A stretch of DNA of 64,000 bases. It comes from Myxococcaceae bacterium (GTDB lineage Bacteria > Myxococcota_A > Polyangia > Polyangiales > Ga0077539). The translations under genes and the position numbers were made by a program. Positions 34,669 through 42,281 of the stretch are shown here, piece after piece. Location: positions 310,001 to 374,000 of the forward strand of contig SCUS01000071.1 of the NCBI GenBank assembly GCA_004297725.1, written 5' to 3'. The first letter of the stretch is position 1. Each line of letters starts with the position of its first letter. Under the pieces are notes generated by a model. That model did no database searches. It saw nothing but the letters and a program-made list of their open reading frames with translations, and was not told the origin of the DNA.

Positions 34669-35847
34669 ATGAGCGGTATCGCGATCAGGCTCGAGCGCAT
34701 GGGGATTCCGCTGACGGACGAGCAGCGGATGGTGGCGGACGCCGCGAGGGACTTCGCGACGCGTCGGCTCGCGCCGGGCGCCGCGGAGCGCGATCGCACG
34801 GCCCGCTTCCCCCTCGACGAGATCGGAGCCCTGGCCGAGCTGGGGCTGCTCGCGATGAAGGTCCCCATCGTCGACGGAGGCGCGGGCACCGACAACGTCG
34901 GCTACGCGCTCGCGATGGAGGCGATCGCGGAGGCGTGCGCGTCGACCGCGGTGATCCTCGCGTCGAGCAACCTGGCATCGAAGATCCTCTCGGACCACGC
35001 CTCGCCCGAGCAGAAGGAGCGCTGGCTCCGGCCCTACGCCGAAGGGGCGCTGGGGCCCGCGAGCTTCGCGCTGAGCGAGCCCTCGTGCGGCTCCGACGCG
35101 GCGGCGCTCACCACCGCGGCGCGCGAAGACGCCGACGGCTGGCTGCTCAACGGCGCGAAGATGTGGATCACCAGCGGCGCGCAGGCGGGCATGCACGTGG
35201 TCTTCGCCCGCACCGGCGGCGCGGGCCCCGAGGGCATCAGCTGCTTCATCGTCCCTCGCGGCGCGCCCGGCCTCGTGGTCGGCAAGGAGGAGGACAAGAT
35301 GGGGCAGCGGGCGTCCGGCACGGTCGCGCTGCACTTCGAGGACTGCCGCGTGGAGCCCTCGGCCCTGGTCGGCGCTCGCGGGGAGGGATACCCCATCGCG
35401 CTCTCCGCGCTCGGCGCCGGGCGCGTCGGCATCGCGGCGCTCTCCATCGGCCTCGCCGAGTCGGCGCTCGCAGCGGGCGTCGCCTACGCGCAGGAGCGCC
35501 GGGCCTTCGGCCGCACGCTCGGGGAATTCCAGAACACGCAGTTCGTCCTGGCCGACTGCCGCACGGAGCTCGACGCCGCGTGGCTCCTCACGCTGCGCGC
35601 CGCTCGCCTGCTCGACACGGGCGACAAGGCCGCCGCCGAGTCCAGCATGGCCAAGCTCTTCGCGACCGAGGCGTGCGGGCGCGTGGTCGACCGCATGGTG
35701 CAGCTCCACGGCGGCAACGGCTACTCGCGCGAGTACCCCGTCGAGCGCATCTACCGCGACGCGCGCGTCACCCGCATCTACGAGGGCACGAGCGAGGTGC
35801 AGCGCCTCGTGATCGCCCGCGACCTCCTGCGCTCGACGTCACGCTGA
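34669..35847 (+). CDS. acyl-CoA dehydrogenase
   Basis: This 392-residue enzyme has the full family layout: the FAD-side motif FALSEPSCGSDAAAL, KMWITSGAQAG, LGAGRVGIAALS, QRRAFG-like ERRAFGRTLGEFQ, and LHGGNGYSREYPVERIYRDAR with IYEGTSEVQ near the end, whose Glu is the usual catalytic base. It would oxidise an acyl-CoA to enoyl-CoA with electrons passed to ETF. CAGGAG precedes the ATG. The substrate range cannot be read from sequence; short-chain and branched-chain acyl-CoAs are likeliest. Confidence 0.92.
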   Translation: MSGIAIRLERMGIPLTDEQRMVADAARDFATRRLAPGAAERDRTARFPLDEIGALAELGLLAMKVPIVDGGAGTDNVGYALAMEAIAEACASTAVILASSNLASKILSDHASPEQKERWLRPYAEGALGPASFALSEPSCGSDAAALTTAAREDADGWLLNGAKMWITSGAQAGMHVVFARTGGAGPEGISCFIVPRGAPGLVVGKEEDKMGQRASGTVALHFEDCRVEPSALVGARGEGYPIALSALGAGRVGIAALSIGLAESALAAGVAYAQERRAFGRTLGEFQNTQFVLADCRTELDAAWLLTLRAARLLDTGDKAAAESSMAKLFATEACGRVVDRMVQLHGGNGYSREYPVERIYRDARVTRIYEGTSEVQRLVIARDLLRSTSR

Positions 35848-35860
35848 CCGGCGAGGGACC

Positions 35861-36109
35861 TCACCGCGCGGGGCGTCCCTTCAGCCACGCGCGGGCCCGC
35901 TCGGCCCCGATCGCCACGCCGAGCTCGCGCTCGTGTAGGGCGAGCGTGTCGATGAGCGCCGAGGGAGGCGTCGGGAGCGCCCGCAGCGCCATGCGCGCGT
36001 CGTGCACCGCGCCCAGCGCCGCGAAGGCCGACTCCTCGTCGAGGCGGAGCTCGACCGTCGGCGCCACGAGGACGCTCACGCGCAGCAGGGGACGGCGCGG
36101 TCGGTCCAT
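35861..36109 (-). CDS. small hypothetical protein
   Basis: This 82-residue protein begins MDRPRRPLLRVSVLVAPTV. The ATG at 36109 follows GTGAGACCC on the minus strand; an in-frame start at 36148 is possible. A strand-rich N-terminus and an amphipathic helix (LIDTLALHERELGVAIG) are visible, with no signal peptide or known motif. It converges on the acyl-CoA dehydrogenase and diverges from the peroxidase fusion. Confidence 0.5.
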   Translation of the reverse strand: MDRPRRPLLRVSVLVAPTVELRLDEESAFAALGAVHDARMALRALPTPPSALIDTLALHERELGVAIGAERARAWLKGRPAR

Positions 36110-36186
36110 GGGTCTCACTTGATGACCCATCGGGCGATGGCTGCGCAAGTGTCCAGTGGCCGACGGGCGGTGTCGACGGACCCGCG

Positions 36187-38061
36187 ATGGTGCATAGAAG
36201 AGCCACCGTGCTTCGACGTATCCCGCTCGCCGCGCTGTTGATCCTCGGGTGCTCCACCTCGCCCACCGCGGCGCCGGACGCCGCCGTCACGCCGATGGAC
36301 GCTCCGGCGGACGTCCCCCACGTGGCCCACGACGCCGGCGTCGACGCCGACGCCCCGAGGGTCCCGCGCCCGTCCGACCGCTGCCCTGACGGAGGCGCGC
36401 TCCCCTACCCCGAGGTCCCGGAGATCTCCTTCGAGACCCCGCTCCCCGACCTCACGCTCCCCAGCTCCGACGGGCCGCTCCGCCTCGGCCGCTACTACAC
36501 CCCCTGCGCCGCGGAGCCCCGGCTGCTGGTGGTGCGCCTGATGGCGGCCTGGTCGGGGCCCTCGCAGCACCACGCGGCGCACACCCGCCGGCTGCTGGAG
36601 CTCCCCGAGGCGTCGCGCCTCGACGTCGTCGACGTGCTGCTGAGCGCCGCCGACAACCAGCCCCCGGACGACCGCGACCTCGCCGACTGGCGCGCCCGCT
36701 ACGACGCCCCTCCGACCGCGCTCGCCCGCTCCGACGCCCCGACGTGGCGCGCGCTCTCCATCGGCCCGCAGCACCTGCCCCTGCTGCTGCTCGTCGACCC
36801 GCGCACCATGGGCTACCTGAAGTTCTTCGACGCGCCCGACACCCACGACCTGCCCTACGAGGTCGCCGACGCGCTCGCTCGACTCGACCGACGCGCCCGA
36901 CCGACGCGCCCCGCCCGCGCGCGCTACGACGACCGCCTCCCGCTCGACGCGTGGGAGATGGTCCAGGCGATGGTGCCCCGCGCTCGCCCCCCCGCCGACC
37001 CCACCAACGCCTTCGCCGACGACCCCCGCGCCGCCGCCCTCGGCCGCGCGCTCTTCTTCGACCCGCGCCTCTCGGCCAGCGGCGAGGTCGCCTGCGCCCG
37101 CTGCCACGACCCCGCCACGGGCCTCGCGGACGGCAACGCCCGCAGCACCGGCGTGGCCCTCGGCGACCGCAACGCGCCCAGCGTGCTCGCGGCCTCCGGG
37201 CAGCGCTGGCAGTTCTGGGACGGGCGCGCCGACTCGGCCTGGATGCAGGCCCTCGGCCCCTTCGAGAACCCCCGGGAGATGGGCTTCACCCGACTCGGGG
37301 TCGCCCAGGCGATCGCCCAGCGCTACGCCACTGAATACACCGCGGTGTATGGCGCCCTCCCGCCGCTCGGAGACCGGGCGCGCTTCCCCGCCGCGGGCAT
37401 GCCGGGGCAGCCCGACTGGGAGGCCATGAGCGCCGACGACCGCCGGGCCGTCGACCGGATCTTTACCAACGTGGGTAAGTCCATCGCCGCCTTCGAGCGC
37501 ACCGTGACCCAGGGCGAGTCGCCCTTCGACCGCTACGCCCGCGGCGAGATCGGCGCGCTCTCCGTCGCCGCGCGCGACGGCCTGGGGATCTACTTCGAGT
37601 CCGGCTGCGCGCAGTGCCACCACGGCCCGTCGCTCTCCGACGACAGCTTCCACAACATCCACTTCGACAGCGGGCGGGTCGACCAGCAGCCCGACCTCGG
37701 GCGCTTCGAGGGCGTCGACGCGCTGCGCGGCAGCCCCTTCCGCGCCGACGGGGTCTTCAGCGACTCGCCCTCGACCGGCGCCCACCTCCGGCGGCTCACG
37801 CCGGTGGAGTCGATGCGGGGGCAGTTTCATACGCCCTCGCTGCGCAACGTCTCGCGCACCGGCCCGTGGGGCCACGGCGGCACCTTCAACAACCTCCGCG
37901 AGCTCATCACCCACTACGCCGAGGGCAGAGACCGCCGCGGCGACCTCCGCACCACCGGCGAGCTCGACCCCGCGATCGGGCCCTTCCACCGCGTCGAGTC
38001 GACCATCACCTCGCTGATGGCGCTGCTGCAGTCCTTCGCCGCGCCGCCGGTGGTGCCGTAG
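36187..38061 (+). CDS. thioredoxin-like / di-heme cytochrome c peroxidase fusion lipoprotein
   Basis: This 624-residue predicted lipoprotein has lipobox LILGC (Cys22). An Asp/Pro tether leads to a thioredoxin-like domain (about 75-235; LPDLTLPSSDGPLRLGRYY, then a strand with VVRLMAAWSGPSQ in which the usual CxxC is missing). The C-terminal 370 residues are a MauG/CcpA-type di-heme peroxidase with heme motifs CARCH (303-307) and CAQCH (474-478) and conserved FDPRLSASG and HTPSLRNV. A GTG at 36208 is an alternative start. It would act in the periplasm or at the surface on peroxide or a protein substrate. One TTACC-N6-GGTAA palindrome lies inside. Confidence 0.87.
   Translation: MVHRRATVLRRIPLAALLILGCSTSPTAAPDAAVTPMDAPADVPHVAHDAGVDADAPRVPRPSDRCPDGGALPYPEVPEISFETPLPDLTLPSSDGPLRLGRYYTPCAAEPRLLVVRLMAAWSGPSQHHAAHTRRLLELPEASRLDVVDVLLSAADNQPPDDRDLADWRARYDAPPTALARSDAPTWRALSIGPQHLPLLLLVDPRTMGYLKFFDAPDTHDLPYEVADALARLDRRARPTRPARARYDDRLPLDAWEMVQAMVPRARPPADPTNAFADDPRAAALGRALFFDPRLSASGEVACARCHDPATGLADGNARSTGVALGDRNAPSVLAASGQRWQFWDGRADSAWMQALGPFENPREMGFTRLGVAQAIAQRYATEYTAVYGALPPLGDRARFPAAGMPGQPDWEAMSADDRRAVDRIFTNVGKSIAAFERTVTQGESPFDRYARGEIGALSVAARDGLGIYFESGCAQCHHGPSLSDDSFHNIHFDSGRVDQQPDLGRFEGVDALRGSPFRADGVFSDSPSTGAHLRRLTPVESMRGQFHTPSLRNVSRTGPWGHGGTFNNLRELITHYAEGRDRRGDLRTTGELDPAIGPFHRVESTITSLMALLQSFAAPPVVP
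37463..37478. repeat. 16-bp palindrome TTACC-N6-GGTAA, copy 2
   Basis: TTACC-AACGTG-GGTAA, perfect arms, in the peroxidase gene; it requires the rare codons TTT and GGT within FTNVGK. Confidence 0.75.
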
Positions 38062-38065
38062 CGGG

Positions 38066-38752
38066 TCAGCGCACCGCGCGGCCGACCCTCACCGGCGTCG
38101 CGATCATCCACTCGTCGGGGGTGTGCACCCCGATCCAGCCGTAGGCTGTGCCCTCGCCCGTGGCCGGGTCGATCGAGATGAGCAGCGTGCCGTCGCCGAA
38201 GCCCGTGGGGCCGCCCTCCCGGTTGCGGGGGTCGTCCTGGTGGCCCACGGAGGTCGCGTCGGTGACCCGCACCAGCACGCCCCGCGCGGTCACCGTCGGG
38301 GGCTCGGCCACGAAGGCCACGTGGCCGGTGTTGTTGGAGCGAAACCACCGGGGTCGGGGCCACGCCAGCACGTCGCCGGGCCGGGCGTCGGCGATGCGCG
38401 GCACCCGCAGCCAGCCGTTGCGGGGCCGGGCGGTGGGGGCGTCGCGGATGGCCCGCCAGAAGTCCACCGCGAGGGGACGGCCGCCGGGGAGCGCCGCCCT
38501 GGCGCGGGGCGCGGCGCGGCCGAGCACCCACGCGGCCATGGTGGAGCAGTCGAAGTGGTAGCGCCCGGAGCGGGGGTCGATGCGGGTCTGGTGGTCGTAG
38601 CGGGTGTCGCGCACCGAGGCGCGCAGCTCCTGGAGCACCGCGAGCACCCGGGGGCTGCCCGGCGGGGACACCTGGGCCTTACCGGGAAGGGTAAACGCGA
38701 CCCCGGCGAGGGCGGCGATCAGGGCCGTGCGAAGGGCGGGGGAGTGGCTCAT
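38066..38752 (-). CDS. NlpC/P60-like secreted cysteine peptidase
   Basis: This 228-residue product has a signal peptide (LRTALIAALAGVAFTLPGKAQ). The nucleophile is probably in FDCSTMAAWVLG, with the partner His in NTGHVAFVAEP; the order Cys then His with PGDVLAWPR between them fits NlpC/P60 and related amidases that cut peptidoglycan stem peptides. It converges on the peroxidase gene 4 bases away. The palindrome at 38679 lies in its signal peptide region. Confidence 0.75.
   Translation of the reverse strand: MSHSPALRTALIAALAGVAFTLPGKAQVSPPGSPRVLAVLQELRASVRDTRYDHQTRIDPRSGRYHFDCSTMAAWVLGRAAPRARAALPGGRPLAVDFWRAIRDAPTARPRNGWLRVPRIADARPGDVLAWPRPRWFRSNNTGHVAFVAEPPTVTARGVLVRVTDATSVGHQDDPRNREGGPTGFGDGTLLISIDPATGEGTAYGWIGVHTPDEWMIATPVRVGRAVR
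38679..38694. repeat. 16-bp palindrome TTACC-N6-GGTAA, copy 3
   Basis: TTACC-GGGAAG-GGTAA, perfect arms. On the minus strand it is read TTT-ACC-CTT-CCC-GGT-AAG in the NlpC/P60-like gene, using rare TTT, CTT and GGT. Confidence 0.75.
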
Positions 38753-38816
38753 CGGGTGCTATGGACGCCGCGGGAGCCCGAAGGTTTTCCGGCGTGACAA
38801 CATCGCGTCAGTCCGC

Positions 38817-40706
38817 ATGATGACACGCGGAATGGAACCATCGAGACCGCCGCTCGCCGACGCACTGGAGGCCGCCATCGAGGCCGCGAGGGAGGCTGGG
38901 CGGCGGCTGCTCGAGGAGTTTCACCGGGAGGGCGGCCCGAGGGGAGGGGGCGACTCGGCGGACATCGACCGGGAGGTGGAGGTCTTCCTGCGGGGGGCCC
39001 TGCTCGAGCGCTTCCCCTGGCACTGGCGCGGCGAGGAGACGGGCTTCACTCCCGCCTCCGACCCCGCCGAGGCCCGCTGCTGGGTGGTCGACCCCAACGA
39101 CGGGACGCGCCCCTTCCTGGAGGGCTTCCGCGGGGCGGCCGTGTCCATCGGGCTGCTCGTCGAAGGCGTGCCCTCGCTGGGGGTGGTCTTCGCCTACGCC
39201 TACCCCGACGACGGGGGCGACCTCCTGGCCTGGGCCGAGGGCTGCGGCCCGCTCACCCGCAACGGCGTCGCGCTGTCGACCGACCTCGCGGCGCTCACCC
39301 TCGACGGGGGCGCGCCGGTCTTCGTCTCGCAGCACGCCGACCGCTGCGCCGAGGCCAACGCGCGCTGCGTCTACCCCGGGCGCTACCGGCCGCTGACCAG
39401 CATCGCCTACCGCTTCGCCCTCGTGGCCGCGGGGGAGGGCGTCGCCGCCGTCACGCTCGCGAGCCCGTCGGCGTGGGACCTCTGCGCGGGCCAGGCGCTG
39501 CTGCGCGCGGCGGGCGGTGCGGTGATCGACCAGGGCGGCGCGGCCATCACGTACTCGCGCCTCGGGGAGATGGAGACCGTCATCGCCTTCGGGGGAGCGC
39601 CCCGGGCGGTGGCGGCGCTCGTGGGACGAGACTGGCACGAGGTGTACACGCCGGGGCAGCGGGGGTGGCTCCCGCTCGCGAAGCTGAAGTCGGGGAGGCA
39701 CGTCGCGGACGCGGCGCTCCTGTCGAGGGCCCAAGGGTGCTGGCTGGGGCAGCTCGTGGGCGACGCGCTCGGGGGGCAGGTGGAGTTCCAGTCGGCGGAG
39801 CGCATCCGGAGGGAGAGCCCGGGAGGGGTGAGGGAGCTCAGCGACCACGGGCACTGGATGACCTTCGCGGGCCAGGCCACCGACGACTCGGAGCTGGCGC
39901 TGATGCTGGCCCGGGTGCTGGTGCGCGACGGGGCCTTCGAGCGGGAGAAGGTCGTCGAGGGCTACGTCCACTGGATCGCCTCCAACCCCTTCGACCGGGG
40001 AGGAACCATCACCGCCGCGCTGGCCCCGGGCGTTCGCGTCGATGACCCCTCGTTGCGCCTCCAGCGGGTGCTCGCCGCGGCGTCCACGGAGAGCCAGGCC
40101 AACGGGTCGCTGATGCGCGTCTCTCCGCTGGCGATCTTCGGAGCGGCCGACCCGCTGAGCGCCGCGCGCATGGCCTCGGAGGACAGCTCGCTCACGCACC
40201 CGCACCCCCTCTGCCGCGACGCCTGCGCGGCCTATGTGCGGGCCATCGCGGAGGTGATCGCCCGGGGCGGCGACGGCGAGGCGGCGTGGGGCTTCGCGAT
40301 GGAGGAGGCGCGACGTCCGGGGCGCGACCCCGGCGTGGCGGAGATGCTCGAGGCGGCGAGGCTGGGCCCGCCGGACGAGTACTACCGGCAGATGGGCTGG
40401 GTGCGCATCGCGTTCCACAACGCCTTCCACCAGGCGCTGAGCGCCCCTTCCTTCGAGGAGGGGGTGGTCGACACCGTGGGCCGCGGCGGCGACACGGACA
40501 CCAACGCGGCCATCGCGGGCGCGCTGCTCGGGGCCATCCACGGGCGCGAGGCGGTGCCGTCGCGGTGGCGCAACAAGCTCCTCGCCTGCAGGGCCCTGCG
40601 CGAGGCGGGCGCGCGCCGACCGAGGCCGATGGAGTTCTGGCCCGCAGACGCGCTGGAGCTCGCCGAGGCGCTGCTCCTCGCGGGCAGGATCAGCCCCGGT
40701 GTCTGA
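38817..40706 (+). CDS. inositol-phosphatase-like / ADP-ribosylglycohydrolase fusion
   Basis: This 629-residue, two-domain protein starts with an inositol monophosphatase/CysQ-type domain: metal ligands in GEE (72-74), DPNDGT at 92-97 and AWD at 219-221. The second domain is a DraG-type ADP-ribosylglycohydrolase: GCWLGQLVGDALGG at 307-320, the Mg-binding TDDSEL at 355-360, and GRGGDTDTNAAIAGALLGA near the end. Both metal sites look intact. The domains may act in turn on an ADP-ribose or phospho-ribosyl product, for example during removal of a modification. ATG 38832 is an alternative start. The MFS gene follows with an 8-base overlap. Confidence 0.9.
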   Translation: MMTRGMEPSRPPLADALEAAIEAAREAGRRLLEEFHREGGPRGGGDSADIDREVEVFLRGALLERFPWHWRGEETGFTPASDPAEARCWVVDPNDGTRPFLEGFRGAAVSIGLLVEGVPSLGVVFAYAYPDDGGDLLAWAEGCGPLTRNGVALSTDLAALTLDGGAPVFVSQHADRCAEANARCVYPGRYRPLTSIAYRFALVAAGEGVAAVTLASPSAWDLCAGQALLRAAGGAVIDQGGAAITYSRLGEMETVIAFGGAPRAVAALVGRDWHEVYTPGQRGWLPLAKLKSGRHVADAALLSRAQGCWLGQLVGDALGGQVEFQSAERIRRESPGGVRELSDHGHWMTFAGQATDDSELALMLARVLVRDGAFEREKVVEGYVHWIASNPFDRGGTITAALAPGVRVDDPSLRLQRVLAAASTESQANGSLMRVSPLAIFGAADPLSAARMASEDSSLTHPHPLCRDACAAYVRAIAEVIARGGDGEAAWGFAMEEARRPGRDPGVAEMLEAARLGPPDEYYRQMGWVRIAFHNAFHQALSAPSFEEGVVDTVGRGGDTDTNAAIAGALLGAIHGREAVPSRWRNKLLACRALREAGARRPRPMEFWPADALELAEALLLAGRISPGV

Positions 40707-41940
40707 GCCCGGCGGGGCTCTCGCGGCCTTCGGCTTCGTGTCGTTTCGGCGCTACCAGCTCGCGAGGCTGTGCTCGGTGCTGAGCACGCAGATGGCGAGC
40801 GTGGCCATCGGCTGGCAGGTGTACGCGACCACGCACCGGGCGCGCGACCTCGGGTACATCGGGCTCGCGCAGTTTCTGCCCGCGGTGGGCCTCGCGCTGG
40901 TGAGCGGCGCCGTCGCCGACCGCTTCGACCGCCGGCGGGTGGTGGTCGCCTGCCACTCGCTGGTCGCCCTCGGGTGGACGGCGCTCTTCCTTCTTACCCG
41001 GCAGGGTATTGCCTCGGTCGCTCCCATCTACGCGGTGCTGGTGCTGCTGGGCGTCGCGCGAGCCTTCTCGGGTCCCGCTTCCCAGGCGCTGCTGCCCAAC
41101 CTGGTGCCCGACGAGGTGCTGGGGAGCGCCATCTCCTGGGGCTCCACCACCTGGCAGGTGGCGACCATCGCGGGCCCCTCCCTCGGCGGCCTGCTCTACG
41201 GCCTCGGCGGCCCGGCGGTGGTGTACCTGGTGGCGATGGCGGGCTCGGCCACTGCCGCGGCGCTGGTGCTGCGCGTCCAGCCGCTGCCCTCGTCGCGCCC
41301 TCCGACCTCGCGCGCCCGCTCGTGGACCGAGCTGCTCGCAGGCGTTCGCTACGTCCGGGAGAACCGCCTGGTGCTGGGGCTGATCTCCCTCGACCTCTTC
41401 GCCGTGCTGCTGGGCGGCGCCGTCGCGCTGATGCCGATGTTCGCGCGCGACATCCTCCACGCCGAGGCCTGGTCGCTGGGGCTCCTCCGCAGCGCGCCCG
41501 CGCTGGGGGCGACCGGGATGGCGGTGTGGCTCGCCTACCGGCCGCTGGTGCGGCGGGCGGGGCTCTGGATGCTGGCCAGCGTGGCGATCTTCGGGGCGGC
41601 CACGGTGGCCTTCGGGCTCTCGCGCAACCTGTGGCTGTCGATCGCGATGCTGGTGGTGCTCGGGGCCTCGGACATGATCAGCGTGGTGGTGCGCCAGCAC
41701 GCGGTGCAGCTCGCGACGCCGGACGCCATGCGAGGCCGGGTGGGCGCGGTGAACCAGGTCTTCGTGGGCGCCTCGAACGAGCTCGGGGAGTTCGAGTCGG
41801 GGCTGATGGCCGAGTGGCTGGGGCCCGTGCGCGCCGTGGTGGTGGGCGGCCTCGGGACGCTGCTGGTGGTGGGGCTCTGGGCGCGGTGGTTTCCGTCGCT
41901 GAGGAGGCTCGACCGGCTGGAGCGGGGGCTGAAGAGCTGA
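40699..41940 (+). CDS. MFS transporter (MFS_3/enterobactin-exporter type)
   Basis: This 413-residue protein has about 12 hydrophobic helices. The first loop contains AVADRFDRRRVV, the motif A of major facilitator proteins. It resembles the MFS_3 (EntS-like) group, with FRRYQLARLCSVLSTQMAS at the start and ASDMISVVVRQHAVQL in the later helices. The GTG start overlaps the preceding fusion gene by 8 bases, so translation is probably coupled. Substrate unknown. One palindrome copy lies inside at 40994. Confidence 0.88.
   Translation: MSEPGGALAAFGFVSFRRYQLARLCSVLSTQMASVAIGWQVYATTHRARDLGYIGLAQFLPAVGLALVSGAVADRFDRRRVVVACHSLVALGWTALFLLTRQGIASVAPIYAVLVLLGVARAFSGPASQALLPNLVPDEVLGSAISWGSTTWQVATIAGPSLGGLLYGLGGPAVVYLVAMAGSATAAALVLRVQPLPSSRPPTSRARSWTELLAGVRYVRENRLVLGLISLDLFAVLLGGAVALMPMFARDILHAEAWSLGLLRSAPALGATGMAVWLAYRPLVRRAGLWMLASVAIFGAATVAFGLSRNLWLSIAMLVVLGASDMISVVVRQHAVQLATPDAMRGRVGAVNQVFVGASNELGEFESGLMAEWLGPVRAVVVGGLGTLLVVGLWARWFPSLRRLDRLERGLKS
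40994..41009. repeat. 16-bp palindrome TTACC-N6-GGTA(T), copy 4
   Basis: TTACC-CGGCAG-GGTAT, one mismatch at the last base. It is read CTT-ACC-CGG-CAG-GGT-ATT in the MFS gene, using rare CTT, GGT and ATT. Confidence 0.65.
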
Positions 41941-41959
41941 AGGGACGAGGGGCGGTCGA

Positions 41960-42217
41960 TCAGATCGGGCAGCCGTGGGTGCCCAGGTACTCCCGGCGGG
42001 CCTGGTCGGTGATGAGACCGGCGAACTCGTTGGCCCGGTCTTGCTCGCAGGTGGCGGTCTGCTGGGCGTCGCCGTGGCTGCGCTGTCGGCACCACTGCAC
42101 CAGGTCGGTGTGGCACTGCTCCCAGACGACCCGGCCGGGCTCTGGGATGGTCACGGGCCTCGGCGTCGACGAGCATCCGCAGAGGACCAGCAGGAGGATG
42201 GTCGCGCGAGTGATCAT
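41960..42217 (-). CDS. small lipoprotein
   Basis: This 85-residue product has a signal peptide MITRATILLLVLCGC (acylated Cys15) followed by a compact region with four Cys (QCHTDLVQWC, TCEQDRA, HGCP). It converges on the MFS gene 20 bases away and lies downstream of tex on the same strand. Function unknown. Confidence 0.7.
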   Translation of the reverse strand: MITRATILLLVLCGCSSTPRPVTIPEPGRVVWEQCHTDLVQWCRQRSHGDAQQTATCEQDRANEFAGLITDQARREYLGTHGCPI

Positions 42218-42281
42218 GGGCTCCGTCTAGAGCCCCGACCTGGGGACGTCGAGCGGTGGAGGGAGGGGGAGAGCCGACGGC

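Noticed and set aside
37335-37350. Perfect 16-bp palindrome ATACACCGCGGTGTAT inside the peroxidase gene
   Set aside because: It occurs once, and a rough count at this base composition predicts a few 16-bp palindromes per 64 kb by chance.
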